Shown here one piece after another: positions 33,360 through 44,163 of a stretch of DNA of 64,000 bases. The stretch is taken from contig JAPQWV010000418.1 of the NCBI GenBank assembly GCA_027422505.1, positions 1 through 64,000 of the forward strand. Direction: 5' to 3'. The DNA comes from Craterostigma plantagineum. Lineage: Eukaryota; Streptophyta; Magnoliopsida; Lamiales; Linderniaceae. The notes beneath the pieces are model-generated. The model worked only from the letters and a program-made list of their open reading frames with translations. It was not told where the DNA came from and did no database searches. How positions within the stretch are numbered: the first letter of the stretch is position 1; every line of letters starts with the position of its first letter. The translations under genes were made by a program, and so were the position numbers.

Positions 33360-35303
33360 ATGAAGCGTATGATATTTTATTTGGGGACTTTTCTTAAACG
33401 GACTCTAACATCAATTTCCTCGGAATCGTCGGCTCGGCATCTACCACAGCTCCTTCAGTCAAGAACAGGTTTCTTTTACATCTTTACACTCGGTTCATAT
33501 TGTTGGTTCTTTTGGTGTGTTGTTGCATATTTCGAATGTTTATCCATTACATTTAAAGTTTATATGTTTAGAAGTGTTGATGGGTAACTCTAGTTTGTTT
33601 TGATACTTTGGATGCTTTTGTAGGACGATTAAGAAAAAATGTTCTTTTCTCCCGTTCCATAATCCGTATTCTGTGTACTAAATGGATGATCTTTTTCGCT
33701 GAACCATCTAAATGTTTGCATATATATTTTCTGTAGTTGCTGGGAAATTTAAATGGTATCTTTTACATGCTGATTAACTAGGTGACCATGTACTTCCCCA
33801 CATTCTCGAACGATGCATCTTCCGCCCAGATTTCAAAAGGGCGAGTTCAGTCCATGGTAAAATCATCAAGCACGGGTATGGAACAGACACGCCAGTTCTA
33901 ACCATGCTAATAAAGGTCTTTATTGCTTGTGAAAATATTGATGCTGCCCTTGAAGTATTTAATGAGATGATTATTCTGAATCTTGATGTGGTATCCACCA
34001 ACGTGTTAATTAACAGTTTTGTAAATGTTGGACAAATAAATACTGCCAAGAAAATATTTTCTTCCTCGCCCTCTCGAAATGTGGTCTCATGGAACTCGAT
34101 GATAGGAGGATTGGTCAAGAATGGCTTGTACTTACAGGCAATAGGCATGCTTGAAGAGATGTTAGCAGCGAAAATTGAACCCAACGGTTTCACTTTTGCT
34201 TCTCTTTTAACCACTTGCTCGAGATTAGGGGCCATAACTTACGGGAAATGGGTGCACGATCTGATGACCCAGAAAAAGGTGGAACTGAATTACATACTAT
34301 ATTCTGCATTGGTTGATATGTATGCAAGGTGTGGAAAGATCGAAACAGCAAAGTCCATATTCAAATCAGCTGAAAGAAGTGAAGTTTCTATATACAATTC
34401 CATGATAAATGGACTTGCTATCCATGGTCTTGCACCTGATTCGATGGCAGTATTCTCAATCATGGAAGCTGAGAACATCTCACCAGATCATGGGACCTTT
34501 CTCGGGATCCTAACAGCTTGTAGCCACTGTGGCTTTGTAGAAGAGGGACGGGAATATTTCGCTGCAATGAAAAGGGATTATTCGATTCAGCCTCAACTCG
34601 AGCATTATGGAGCAATGGTTGATCTGTTAGCACGAGGGGGGCTCTTAGAAGAAGCATTTGGAACGATTAATGAGATGCCAATGGAACCTGATGTTGTTAT
34701 ATGGAGAAGTTTGCTAAGTGCGTGCAGAACTCACAGAAACTGGGAACTGGCTGAAGAAATTGTTTCGAAGATAAAGAATCTTGACAGTGGAGATTATGCA
34801 TTATGGTCTAATGTTAACTGCTCTGCTAATAAATGGGACAGAGCGGAAAAGATAAGGCACACTATGAATAAAAAAGAGCTGGCAATAAAGATTGTGGCAA
34901 AAGTTGGTTCGTTGATGAATCGAATGGAGGAATGATTTGTCATTATTTCAAGGCAGGGGATCAATCAAACCCTGAGATATACGGAGTTTTGGAAGCGTTG
35001 ATCTGTCGTGTGAGAATGGAAGGTCATCAGTACTTCCAAGACTTGGTTTTGATGGATATTTCGGGGGAAGAAAAAGAGGAAAACTTGAAGTATCACAGCG
35101 ACAAGTTGGCATTGGCATTTGGTGTACTGAGATCGAGCCCAGGTGCTGAGCTTTTGATCTGTAAGAACCTTCGTACTTGTCTTGATTGTCATTCTTGGAT
35201 CAAAATTGTGTCCAAAGTGTTGCACAGAGTCATTACTGTGAGGGATAGGATACGCTTTCATAGGTTTGAGAATGGGTTTTGTTCCTGCGGAGACTATTGG
35301 TAG
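33360..35303 (+). CDS. DYW-type pentatricopeptide repeat protein, two exons
   Basis: PLS-class PPR proteins bind organelle transcripts, and the DYW domain deaminates C to U. Exon 1 is 33360-33468 (MKRMIFYLGTFLKRTLTSIS, a possible organelle-targeting leader); the intron runs from GTTTCT to TAACTAG; exon 2 is 33782-35303. Repeats show NVVSWNSMIGGLVKNGLYLQ, LYSALVDMYARCGKIETA, SIYNSMINGLAIHGL and LEHYGAMVDLLARGG, then E-type motifs (MPMEPDVVIWRSLLSACRTH). The DYW domain has the deaminase signature HSDKLALAFGVL, later CLDCHSWIKIVSKV, and ends CSCGDYW. It resembles, from memory, Arabidopsis At5g50990. The frame breaks once near 34881. Exons total 1631 bases; one added base gives exactly 544 codons (543 residues). 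I read this as a sequence error in a functional gene. Confidence 0.9.
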
Positions 35304-35841
35304 GGTAATCAATGTCATATGTTGGTGTTGTGTGTGTGTTTGTTTCATTCATGTATTATTTTGAGATGTCACAACATCTTAGCCTAATGCTCCTACGAAA
35401 ATCTAACGTATCCAACTCGTCCAAAGAAATCGCCCAATAAAAGAAAGAAAAATAATAGTGAATAATAAACAGCAAAATTTAACCAACTACGAACTATATG
35501 ATATCGTTGGAATAGTTAAAAAACTATATCTTCGTTTCAACTTCACTAGGTTTGTCAACTTTTATATTTTGTTGTATTTCTATATATTTCGATCAAAATT
35601 CGAAAAAAAAATTAAATAATATTTTACCAGCGCAGATTTACATTTAAGCATTCCACTTGAAAAATGAGCTACTTATGCAACTTGTAGACGCCTTCACAAG
35701 ACGTCCAAAAGTGTCGCTAAAGTCCACTCCAGTAATTGTGAGTATACATTTACAATGGCCTTACCCTTCCAAAAAAGTTACATTTGTTGTGAAACTCTAT
35801 AAGACTGCTTTAGTGGAAGACTTGTAAGCATAATTAAATGC
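35304..35841. other. intergenic, downstream of the PPR gene
   Basis: AT-rich sequence with no open frame of interest and no repeat recognised. It should hold the PPR 3' untranslated region. A short GT repeat follows the stop codon at 35325-35342. Confidence 0.5.
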
Positions 35842-36300
35842 TGTTAGAAAATGTATGAATAAAATAATCTAAAAGGTACAATAAAATCCTAGAAGTACAC
35901 CTCTTGTACTTGAAAAGGTGTGTTGATTAAATTCTAAAAGGTGCACATGAAGAGATAAGGGTTTTCATACGTAGGAGACCTTTCAATATGAAAAGACACA
36001 TACAGAAGGATACATTTGTACTACATGACCCTTGATAATGGTCCCTCACTTCTATAAATAGGTCACATGCATTATCATTTTAGGCATCCAAAAATTCACA
36101 AAATAATTCTCTGCATTTTCCAAAGTTTTACTTGTGAGTCCCAAAGCAATAGTATTGTTCGCCAAAGTTTGGCGTATTTGAGATACCGCTATATTCCAAA
36201 CCCAAGTCGTATCTCGGAGGCGTTTACCGTAAACCGAGGGTATTAGCGGGGTAATTTCGTCTTCAAGGGAGCGTGTATCACGTGCCTCGACTTGTAATTC
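35842..36300 (+). repeat. 5' LTR region of a copia element
   Basis: It begins TGTTAGAAAATG, holds a TATA box TATAAATAGG near 36053-36062, and is followed by a leader and gag in the same orientation. The 3' limit of the LTR is uncertain because a standard tRNA-Met primer site is not visible. No second LTR copy lies in this window. Confidence 0.55.
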
Positions 36301-36501
36301 ATTTCGCACTGTTCGCTGAAATTTATTTGCGCTTTCACTCGAAGGTAAAGGCGTTGATCAACGGACAACTAACAAGTTGAAGACGAAAGTTTCATACAAA
36401 GTCATACGTTGGTCGAATCAAGCAGGCTGCTCAAGGAGTTTGCCCACTTCAAGCAAAAAGGAAAGTGCAAATCTATTTTCTAGATTTGAAGATATATTAT
36501 T

Positions 36502-37974
36502 ATGGCAACCAACGATAATCAGAATGCGACGCCTTCGACCGCTCACATCGTTCCCATGGTGACAGCCGCTCCTATGCATGGCGAACGACCGTCGAAATTC
36601 AGAGGCGCCGACTTCAAAAGGTGGCAACAAAAAATGTTGTTCTATCTTATGACTCTCTCTCTTTCTCGATTTCTATCGGAGGACCCGATGACCGTCGCCG
36701 AAGATGAGACCGACGCTCAAAAGCGTGCGGCCTCAGATGCATGGCATCATAGTGATTTCTTGTGTAGAAGTTACATTCTAAACGGACTAGACGATTCCCT
36801 TTACAATGTCTATAGTCCGATTGAAACGGAGAAGAATTATGGAATTCTTTGGAGGTAAAGTACAAGTCGGAAGATGCCGGGATTAACAAATTTCTCGTTG
36901 GCAAATTTCTGAAGTACGTAATGGTCGACACCAAATCGGTGAGTCAAGTGCAAGAAATTCTGATTATTCTTCACGACCTGTCGGCGGAAAAATTAATCGT
37001 GAACGAGGCTTTTCAAGTGGCCGCAATAATTGAAATTGCCGCCCATGTGGAAAGACTTCAAGAACTATCTTATGCATAAACATAAGGAAATGCGACTTGA
37101 AGATTTGATAGTTCGACTCCGGATTGAGGAAAACAACCGAAATCCAAAGCAAAGGCGAAGCGAAGCGAGTTCGAGGCTAAGGCAAATTTGGCCGAGCCAA
37201 GTTTCCAACAAAAAACGCAAGCAACCCACGGGTGGTAAGCAACCCCAAGCAAGCTTCAAGTAGTTTAAAGAAAGCTGCTATAACTGTGGTAAATCTGGGC
37301 ATCTTGCAAAAGACTGTCATCTCCCAAAGAAAGGTAGAGAATGAGCTCATATGGTCGAGAACAAATCTACTCACAATGATTTATCAGAACAAGACCTCAC
37401 GACCGTGATCCAAGAAGTTAATTTGGTTGATAATCCACGAGAATGGTGGATTGATACGGGAGCAACTCGGCACATTTGCACCGATAAAAATATGTTTTCG
37501 TCCTACACTCCGACTGGCGAAAGGAAGCTATTCATGGGAAACTCTCCGACATCTGACGTCGTGGGGACATGCAAGGTGGTGCTAAAAATGACATCGGGCA
37601 AAAAACTAATGCTAACGAAAGTGTTGCATGTCCCAGACATCCGGAAGAATTTGGTGTCTGGCTCTTTCAAGCAAAGCCGGCTTTAGATTAATCTTTGAAT
37701 CTGATAAGTTTGTTTTGACTAGGAATGGTATCTTCTTAGCTAAAGCGTACCTAAATGAGGGCCTTTTTAAGATGAATGTGATGAATGTAATCCACCAAGA
37801 GGCGAAGAATAAAGAAAGTGTTTCCTATTTGTCGGAGTGCTCTAATCTATGGCATGATAGACTTGGACACGTAAACTTTAACACAATTAAAAGATTGGTG
37901 AATCTAGATTTGATACCAAAAGTTAAAATCGACTCTCACAACAAGTGTGAAACTTGTGTTGAAGCAAAAATGGT
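36502..37974 (+). pseudogene. copia gag, protease and pre-integrase, truncated
   Basis: Gag starts at 36502 (MATNDNQNATPSTAHIVPMV) with FRGADFKRWQQKMLFYLMTL, HHSDFLCRSYILNGLDDSLY and, after frame breaks, EDAGINKFLVGKFLKYVMVD and LMHKHKEMRLEDLIVRLRIE. An intact zinc knuckle CYNCGKSGHLAKDC is at 37274-37316. The protease has [18 protein letters not shown], followed by [13 protein letters not shown], and the pre-integrase region has [20 protein letters not shown]. At CETCVEAKM, just before the integrase core, it is cut by the LTR inserted at 37975. The missing 3' half is not seen elsewhere in the window. A few stops and frame shifts mean it is no longer coding. Confidence 0.88.
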
Positions 37975-38324
37975 TGTTAGGTCCTCAATTATCAACTCCT
38001 ATGATCCTAGACTCAAATCCTAAGGAAATCGATTAGGATTGTATGAAATTAACTTCGATCGAAAACCTTCAATGAAGAACACCGAGCGAGAATTCGAGTA
38101 AAGTGAGAGTGATTTCTTAGTTTCTCTCTCTAGAATTGGATTTGGCAGCCTATCGGATCAATTCTCTAATTTTCTGTATTAATCTCAATGTTTGTACATG
38201 TATTTATACCAAGCAAACTTGGTATATATCAAACTAGTCTTAATCTAAGGACTATTACAAATAACGCCCCTAATTACAAGGACAGCTAATTAAATCCCAG
38301 CACAATTAAAATCGATATTCTACA
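37975..38324 (-). repeat. 3' LTR (350 bp) of minus-strand pol-less copy B
   Basis: On the plus strand it runs TGTTAGGTCCTC to ATATTCTACA, the reverse complement of the copy A LTR. The TATA region carries a perfect hairpin, TATACCAAG (38205-38213) and CTTGGTATA (38218-38226). A polypurine tract (plus strand ATCTCCCCCTCT, 38325-38336) follows on its inner side. It is inserted in the integrase region of the copia element to its left. Confidence 0.85.
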
Positions 38325-38490
38325 ATCTCCCCCTCTGTACTTGATTTCGCTTCTGTGCTGTCTGTCCTCGTTGGGGGTAGTATGACATGCGCAAGCCCAG
38401 CGCATGTTCGAAATTCCTGAGCGTTTCCCTCAGCTTCATGCACTCCTCGATGTCGTCAAGTAGTTCCAACAGGAGCAGTTGTTCTCTCAC
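38325..38490 (-). pseudogene. copy B coding region, segment 1 (C-terminus)
   Basis: Minus-strand translation gives the end of the conserved helical domain of the pol-less family, the region equivalent to LLLELLDDIEEQLELRSTLR in copy A. It is cut at TTCTCTCAC by the solo LTR starting at 38491 and continues at 41984. Confidence 0.75.
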
Positions 38491-41400
38491 TGTAATACCC
38501 GTAAAATCTAGTTACGGGATTTACGATATAATTAATGGTGAAAATGGTTAATTAAAGACATTACTGAGTTAATTACATAAAGAAGCTAGGATTCTGGGTG
38601 AATACTTTATTTAGAACATATAATTATTTGAGCTCGATGTGTGATACAATGCTTTCATGCGCTTATGCGTTTGAATGCCTTATGTGTCTACATGATTTCA
38701 TGTACGTGTGATACCGTATATACATGCTTACGTGCAACTAGGATGATTAACCGTATAGGGAAGTTAAGTTGGGACTTAGAAGACAATCTTGTATTAGACA
38801 TATAAGTATTGGTAAGAGAAAGTATTAATAATAGGCTAGATATGGGAATGTTCGAAGTATAATAATTCATTTGGGATTATTATATTCTAACCTAGGCCCA
38901 ATAAGTATAAGATAAGTATTAGTTACTTAGACATGAGGAAATCCATGTCGCCACTTGTCCCATCAAATAAACCTTTCTATGGTTTAGTGTCTATCAAGAG
39001 TTTCTTTACTGGTATAAAATCATTAAAGAAAAGAAGAAACGTTGAACATGAAGGTGACATCTAACAGAGCTTGAACAATAAACCATATAAGGAGATTCAA
39101 ACGTAATAGTGCTCGAAAGGTATTATCCCTTTTACTCTAAGTCTTTGATCATCTCTCTTTTGTTATTAGTAGGATATAAAACACGAGTATATGAGATAAA
39201 ATTTTAGGTGTCTAAAATTTAAAATGATTAAAAAGAGCAGCAGATATGAAAATCTAGAACTAATTAGGGTTTGTTTATATTAGTTAATTAATAAGGGTTT
39301 TTGGAACCTTTAGAATTTTTGGTTAGGTTATGTTAACTTCGAAACTTAATTAGTTAGGATATTTGAAGCTTTTTATGTTCAAACTGTTCTTGAGAACTAT
39401 AGACTTTTGATCGAAAGTATTAGAATGTCTAGTGTTAAGAGAGTGATGTCGAAATCATGTATTAAATATCGAACCTTAATATATATAATGTCGAGGCATA
39501 AGGTATGGCATATAGCTCGAATTTTCGTTGATAATATCTACATATATCTCATCTATGTCATTTCGAGAATTTAAAAGTATAATGTCGAAGTAATCTTGTT
39601 ATATTTTTATATATACATCTCGACATCCTTGTTGAAAACTCGAGAGCAATAAGCACAAAAAAAAATGTCGAACAAGAAGATAAGTATTACTTACTTAGCT
39701 AAGAAGGAAGTTACTAGTTGTCAATGATATTTGTTCACCTATACACGTTAACTTAGGGATAAAAGAAAATGAATGAATGAAATTTCATTTCATTAACATA
39801 AAAACCCTCGAGGACTTAAAAGCAGAGGAGAAACAAACGAGGAGGAACAGATTTTCAAAGCTAGGAGTGGTATGAATCTATCGTAACTCATATGTTTAAA
39901 CTTTATGTTCTATTTAAGCATGTTAAGAACTTTACTACTATAGCAGTTTACATAATTTTAGGTTTTAAAATAGAGTTCTAATTACTTATTTTAGGGTTTT
40001 GATAAGGTTTATAAATCTTCAAACTGTTCTTGGAAAAGTGTGATGCTTTGATCGAAAATATCGAGTGATGAAATGGTTTCAGTTTAGTAATGTCGAAATT
40101 TTCTTCAAAGATGATACCGAGATTTTTATAAAGCAACTCGACTTTTTATTTGTAATTCCAACATATATCTCGAAACCTAAGAAAGCTGTATGTATTATTG
40201 AATCTCGAAATTTATATACTATGTAAGGTTATCATGAAAATGTCGAAACCCCTTGTTCAATTAAGTCGAGATCATTGTGTCAAGATCTTTCTTGATATGA
40301 GTCTCGAAATTATATATATATAATAGGTAACATGTTGAGATTGAAGTGCATGTCGACATCTTATCTGAGTAATGAGAATAATGTCGAGTGTTGTATGGTT
40401 TAAACTATGATTCGTTCTAGAATAACCTAGCGAACTCTTTAGGTGTGGTATAATCAATATCAGAATATTTGTATAACATGTGGATGTCGAAATATTAAAA
40501 GATTAGAAGCTCGAAATATTGTGGAAGATGTCGAGTTCATATGTCAATGTATATATCGAAATTTATGTTATAATTCATGTCGAAATTGTATATAATATCG
40601 AGATGATGTCGATATCGAGATATTTAGAACTGAAATGTCGACATTCATGCTGAAATCCAAGTGTAATATCAAGATTTAAACTACAATGTCGAGATCTATA
40701 TGTATCGAGATGTTTAGAGATGAAGTGTCGAGATTTAAACTAACACCCAGCCAAAGATTTTTATAAACTTCAAAATAATATTTTTAATTAAGTAAAAATT
40801 CGAAATTTAGGGTTTTGAGATTTATAAGTCAAAACTAGGATTTTCAAATTAAACCAATTTTGTGAAATTATGACTAGACTAACAAACCCCAATTTATTAT
40901 GATTGTATATTTAGGGTTCGAAAGTTAGCGACGTACCGTGCGATAGGTTAAATAGCTAAGGATACCAGGTAGGTGGAATATCCATCTACAACGCGTAAAC
41001 ACCTATTTGATAATTATGTGATTTTATGTGCTTCAGTGAAGTATGTGTTTTACATATTTTACGTGCATTTCATGTGGCATCACGTTTCATGTATTATCAC
41101 GTTAAATGCATGCATGTGCATTACACGTCATTTCACGAAGTGTACCGTGGTGGAACGGTGGTACTGTATTGTACCTAGTGAGCGAGTAGCCGATATTGGC
41201 TGTCGACCCGTAGAGGAGTCACATGAGTGGGGGCATCTGCTGTGCATCAGCGCCTGTGACGGTGAGCCATTGGCCGGTTGGATATTATGCGGCAGACTGC
41301 GGGCGACCTAGAAAGGAACGACTTGGGACATCCCCAAGCAGACTAGCTAGTGTTGGCCACGCTGTCGCATGCGGGAGGAGGCGACCTGGAGGGTGCGACC

Positions 41401-41983
41401 TGGGTACCCTTACGGGGCCTAGTGTAGGCTACCAGCGTGGGCACCGCATTGGCAGAAGAGGCGACCCGAGAGTGTGACCTGATACGGCTCAGGGAGGCTG
41501 CTCGGTGTAGGCCACTACCGTAGTGTTGTGATCGTGTTGTGGTAGTGTTCGTGATCGTGGTAGTGATTTCGCGTGATGGTGCACAGTATGGAGCCCAGGG
41601 CCCGTTGTGAGGTGGTGAGTGTATCCCGGTTGTGATGAGCGATAGTGAGTGGCATTGCATTAGTGAGAGTTGGGGGTGAGTGAACGTGAGCGAGTCACAC
41701 GTGCATGCATTATTTCACCTACTGGGCAATAGCTCAGTGTTTGCGTGTTGTAGGAAATCAACGATCGAGGCTGGCTATCGGAGCTTCCATGGGCTTTTGA
41801 GGGCGGGGCTGTACATGGATGACGACCTGTGGGCAAGTGATAGGGTGTTTTGGGCCTTCGGCCCATTTGTATTAACATTTTGTGTAAACAAATGTTTTTG
41901 TAAAATGGGTTCTCCGCGGCTTTCGCTGCTAAACCCGACGTGAGTTATCGCTAACTAGCGATTAGAGAGTGAGGGTTGCCACA
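38491..41983 (+). mobile_element. solo LTR of a Ty3/gypsy element (3.5 kb)
   Basis: It starts TGTAATACCCGTAAAATC and ends GAGGGTTGCCACA. CTCAC is duplicated exactly on both sides (38486-38490 and 41984-41988), and the interrupted ORF joins across the gap. Parts near the 3' end (CTACTGGGCAATAGCTCAG, GGGCTTTTGAGGGCGG, GACGACCTGTGG) match the LTRs of the element at 48535-57356, which places it in the same superfamily. There is no primer site, polypurine tract or pol, so it is a solo LTR. Between 39390 and 40740 the motif ATGTCGAAAT or ATGTCGAGAT recurs many times. Confidence 0.82.
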
Positions 41984-42086
41984 CTCACGAACCTATGGAT
42001 CCTCAGCATTGTCTCTCGATTGATCTCTTCCAATCTATTCTCTATGTTCTGCCTGATCACCTTGAGCGTTCCATCGCAAAACTTAC
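41984..42086 (-). pseudogene. copy B coding region, segment 2
   Basis: The minus strand encodes FCDGTLKVIRQNIENRLEEI and NRETMLRIHRF, continuous with segment 1 once the solo LTR is removed. It ends at CGCAAAACTTAC, where the element 42087-43817 is inserted. Confidence 0.75.
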
Positions 42087-43817
42087 TGAAGATATAAATG
42101 TGCCTAAGAGGGGGGCGAATTAGGCTTATAAAATTTTATGCTTCTTTTCACAAATCCTAAGTCTAGTAAATTAGATATGCCTACTAATGTTTGTGATGAG
42201 TATGCCTGATATATCCTAGTACCGTCGGATGTGTTTCGGGTCTGTTTCATAGCGATAAAGGAATAACTGAAAAGTAAATGCGAGACAGGATTTTTATAGA
42301 GGTTATATCCCCAACTCGGGTTTACTCCTCTCCTTGGGATTTGCTTCCCAAGAGTTTAACCAATCACTATAATGCACCGTAGCTGGTTACAAAACTGATT
42401 GGTTAGCCCAATACACAATCGAAACAAGTCGTACACTAGCCACTACTAGGTTACCACACGCCGAGTTTCGTTCCTCGGAATCTCTTTGATCCCGACAGAC
42501 ACAGCTCGCTACCGAAGGGCCCCCGGAACTCGTCCTTCCCTTCACGTGTGCGTAAACGTCGACCTTGCCTCCTTGGTATTGCTCACGTCCGAAGACAACA
42601 CGTCCGAAGACAGAATATATGGAGGGGGTGATGGAATATCAGATGAATCACTCGCTCAGTGATGGAATTGCAAACGCTCAGTAAGGCAGAAAGCTATCGC
42701 AAATGGAAGGCTCAAGAATCTCTTAGTATCTTTCTGCTCAAATATCTCTTGTAGGCTTATATTCGCAAATTCTTGATTTCTCGAAAATCTGAAGTGTGGC
42801 TTATATATAATCCTTTTCAATCAACACTTCACATGGAAAATCATATCATTTAATAATCACCAAATCAAGCATAGTTTCCATGCAATTTTCGAGTCAATCA
42901 TACCATATAAATCATGCTCTTAATAAATCATCACAACGGTCATATAGCACATTAAAGCATGATTATTTTCCATATAAGAGCTCATTTAAGCATGAATATA
43001 TTCCACATAAAGACTCAATTTCATTCTCATGCATATTCAATCACTTCGCATATATTTACCATGTCAGGACTTTCCATAAGTGATTCCCTGCTATCTGTTT
43101 CTAGTATAAATCAATCCAGATTAACTTTCCAATTATAGCACACGAGATTGCATTATACCAGCACATTTTCCATGTACAGCTCATAGTATTAGATCAATAT
43201 ATTTGCCATGTTTAGCACGCAAATCAGATCAGAGCATACTTCATTCGATTTATCAATCATGGCAGAATTTTCCTTATTTCAGAGATCACATCCGTTTATA
43301 GCACATACCATATAATAGCATCTATCCACAAAGTCAATCAAATCAAATCTTCCCTATAATATTCCAATCAGCATTAGGAAAGAAATTAATTCAATATTGC
43401 ACATTAAATACAGTGGAAATCATGCAAAAATTCGTATATGTGATTTTCGTCAGGAATAACAGATTTTGAACAGATATATAACTTTCCATATATAAGCAGC
43501 ATAATTTCCTTTTATAACTCAGTAGGATATCTCATGCGTTATTTCCACATATAGCACATAACGATATATCCTATCATATGGGCTGTCTATAACATGCGAT
43601 CACCTAGTCTCAACAACTAATCACCAAATCATATGTGGATCAAATATTCAACACTTTAATAAATCTATATCTCACAATTTATGCATGTGCGACTATTTTC
43701 ATATACTTAAACATTACATTGATAATAGATCGAGTTGCTTAATTTATAGACCTAACGTTATTACAATTACATTATCCATTAAAGCTCTCTAACACACATG
43801 GGCCAAAAAGGCCAACA
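42087..43817 (+). mobile_element. LTR-type insertion (1.7 kb), probably a solo LTR
   Basis: It starts TGAAGATATAAATG and ends AAAGGCCAACA. The flanks are CTTAC and CTTAT, a target duplication with one mismatch; the uninterrupted copy at 61770-62452 reads AAACTTATGAATCTC across this point. Close to the start is CCTAAGAGGGGGGCGAATTA, the G-run motif also seen near 11400. The interior is AT-rich without coding content. Confidence 0.72.
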
Positions 43818-44163
43818 CTTATGAATCTCAGTCTTCAGCATCAACCTAGTCTTCTTGGCGATTGGATTGTGGTAGGTGACGCCTAGGACTGAGCTGCTGT
43901 GCACATGATTGCTTGGAAGCCCTTCGATCTCAGGTCCTTTGTTGAGCGATGCGGTCATGTTGACCTTCTTCATGTTGCTCTCCAGAGCCATCTGAAGGTC
44001 ATGCGCGGCGAAGTACTTGACTTGCCGCATCATGAATCGGTAGAGCCCTTCGAGGCCTTCTTTCTTGACGAAGCCTTGAGGACCTTTGTACTTCTCCACG
44101 TATAGCTGATAGAGGTTGTATACCTCGTCGGCAGGGAGATACGGTAGGTCGCTCTCGCTTAGT
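43818..44163 (-). pseudogene. copy B coding region, segment 3
   Basis: The minus strand encodes VEKYKGPQGFVKKEGLEGLY, FMMRQVKYFAAHDLQMALES, NKGPEIEGLPSNHVHSSSVL and MLKTEIHK. It is nearly identical to copies A and E and keeps the arginine codon (CGA) that is a stop in copy A. It is cut at GCTTAGT by the element starting at 44164. Confidence 0.8.

Noticed and set aside
41223..41660. Overlapping open frames in both directions in the solo LTR at 38491-41983
   Set aside because: They lie in a GC-rich part of the LTR with repeated GCGACCTGG-type phrases, and no frame is conserved in the sister LTR at 44164-48062.
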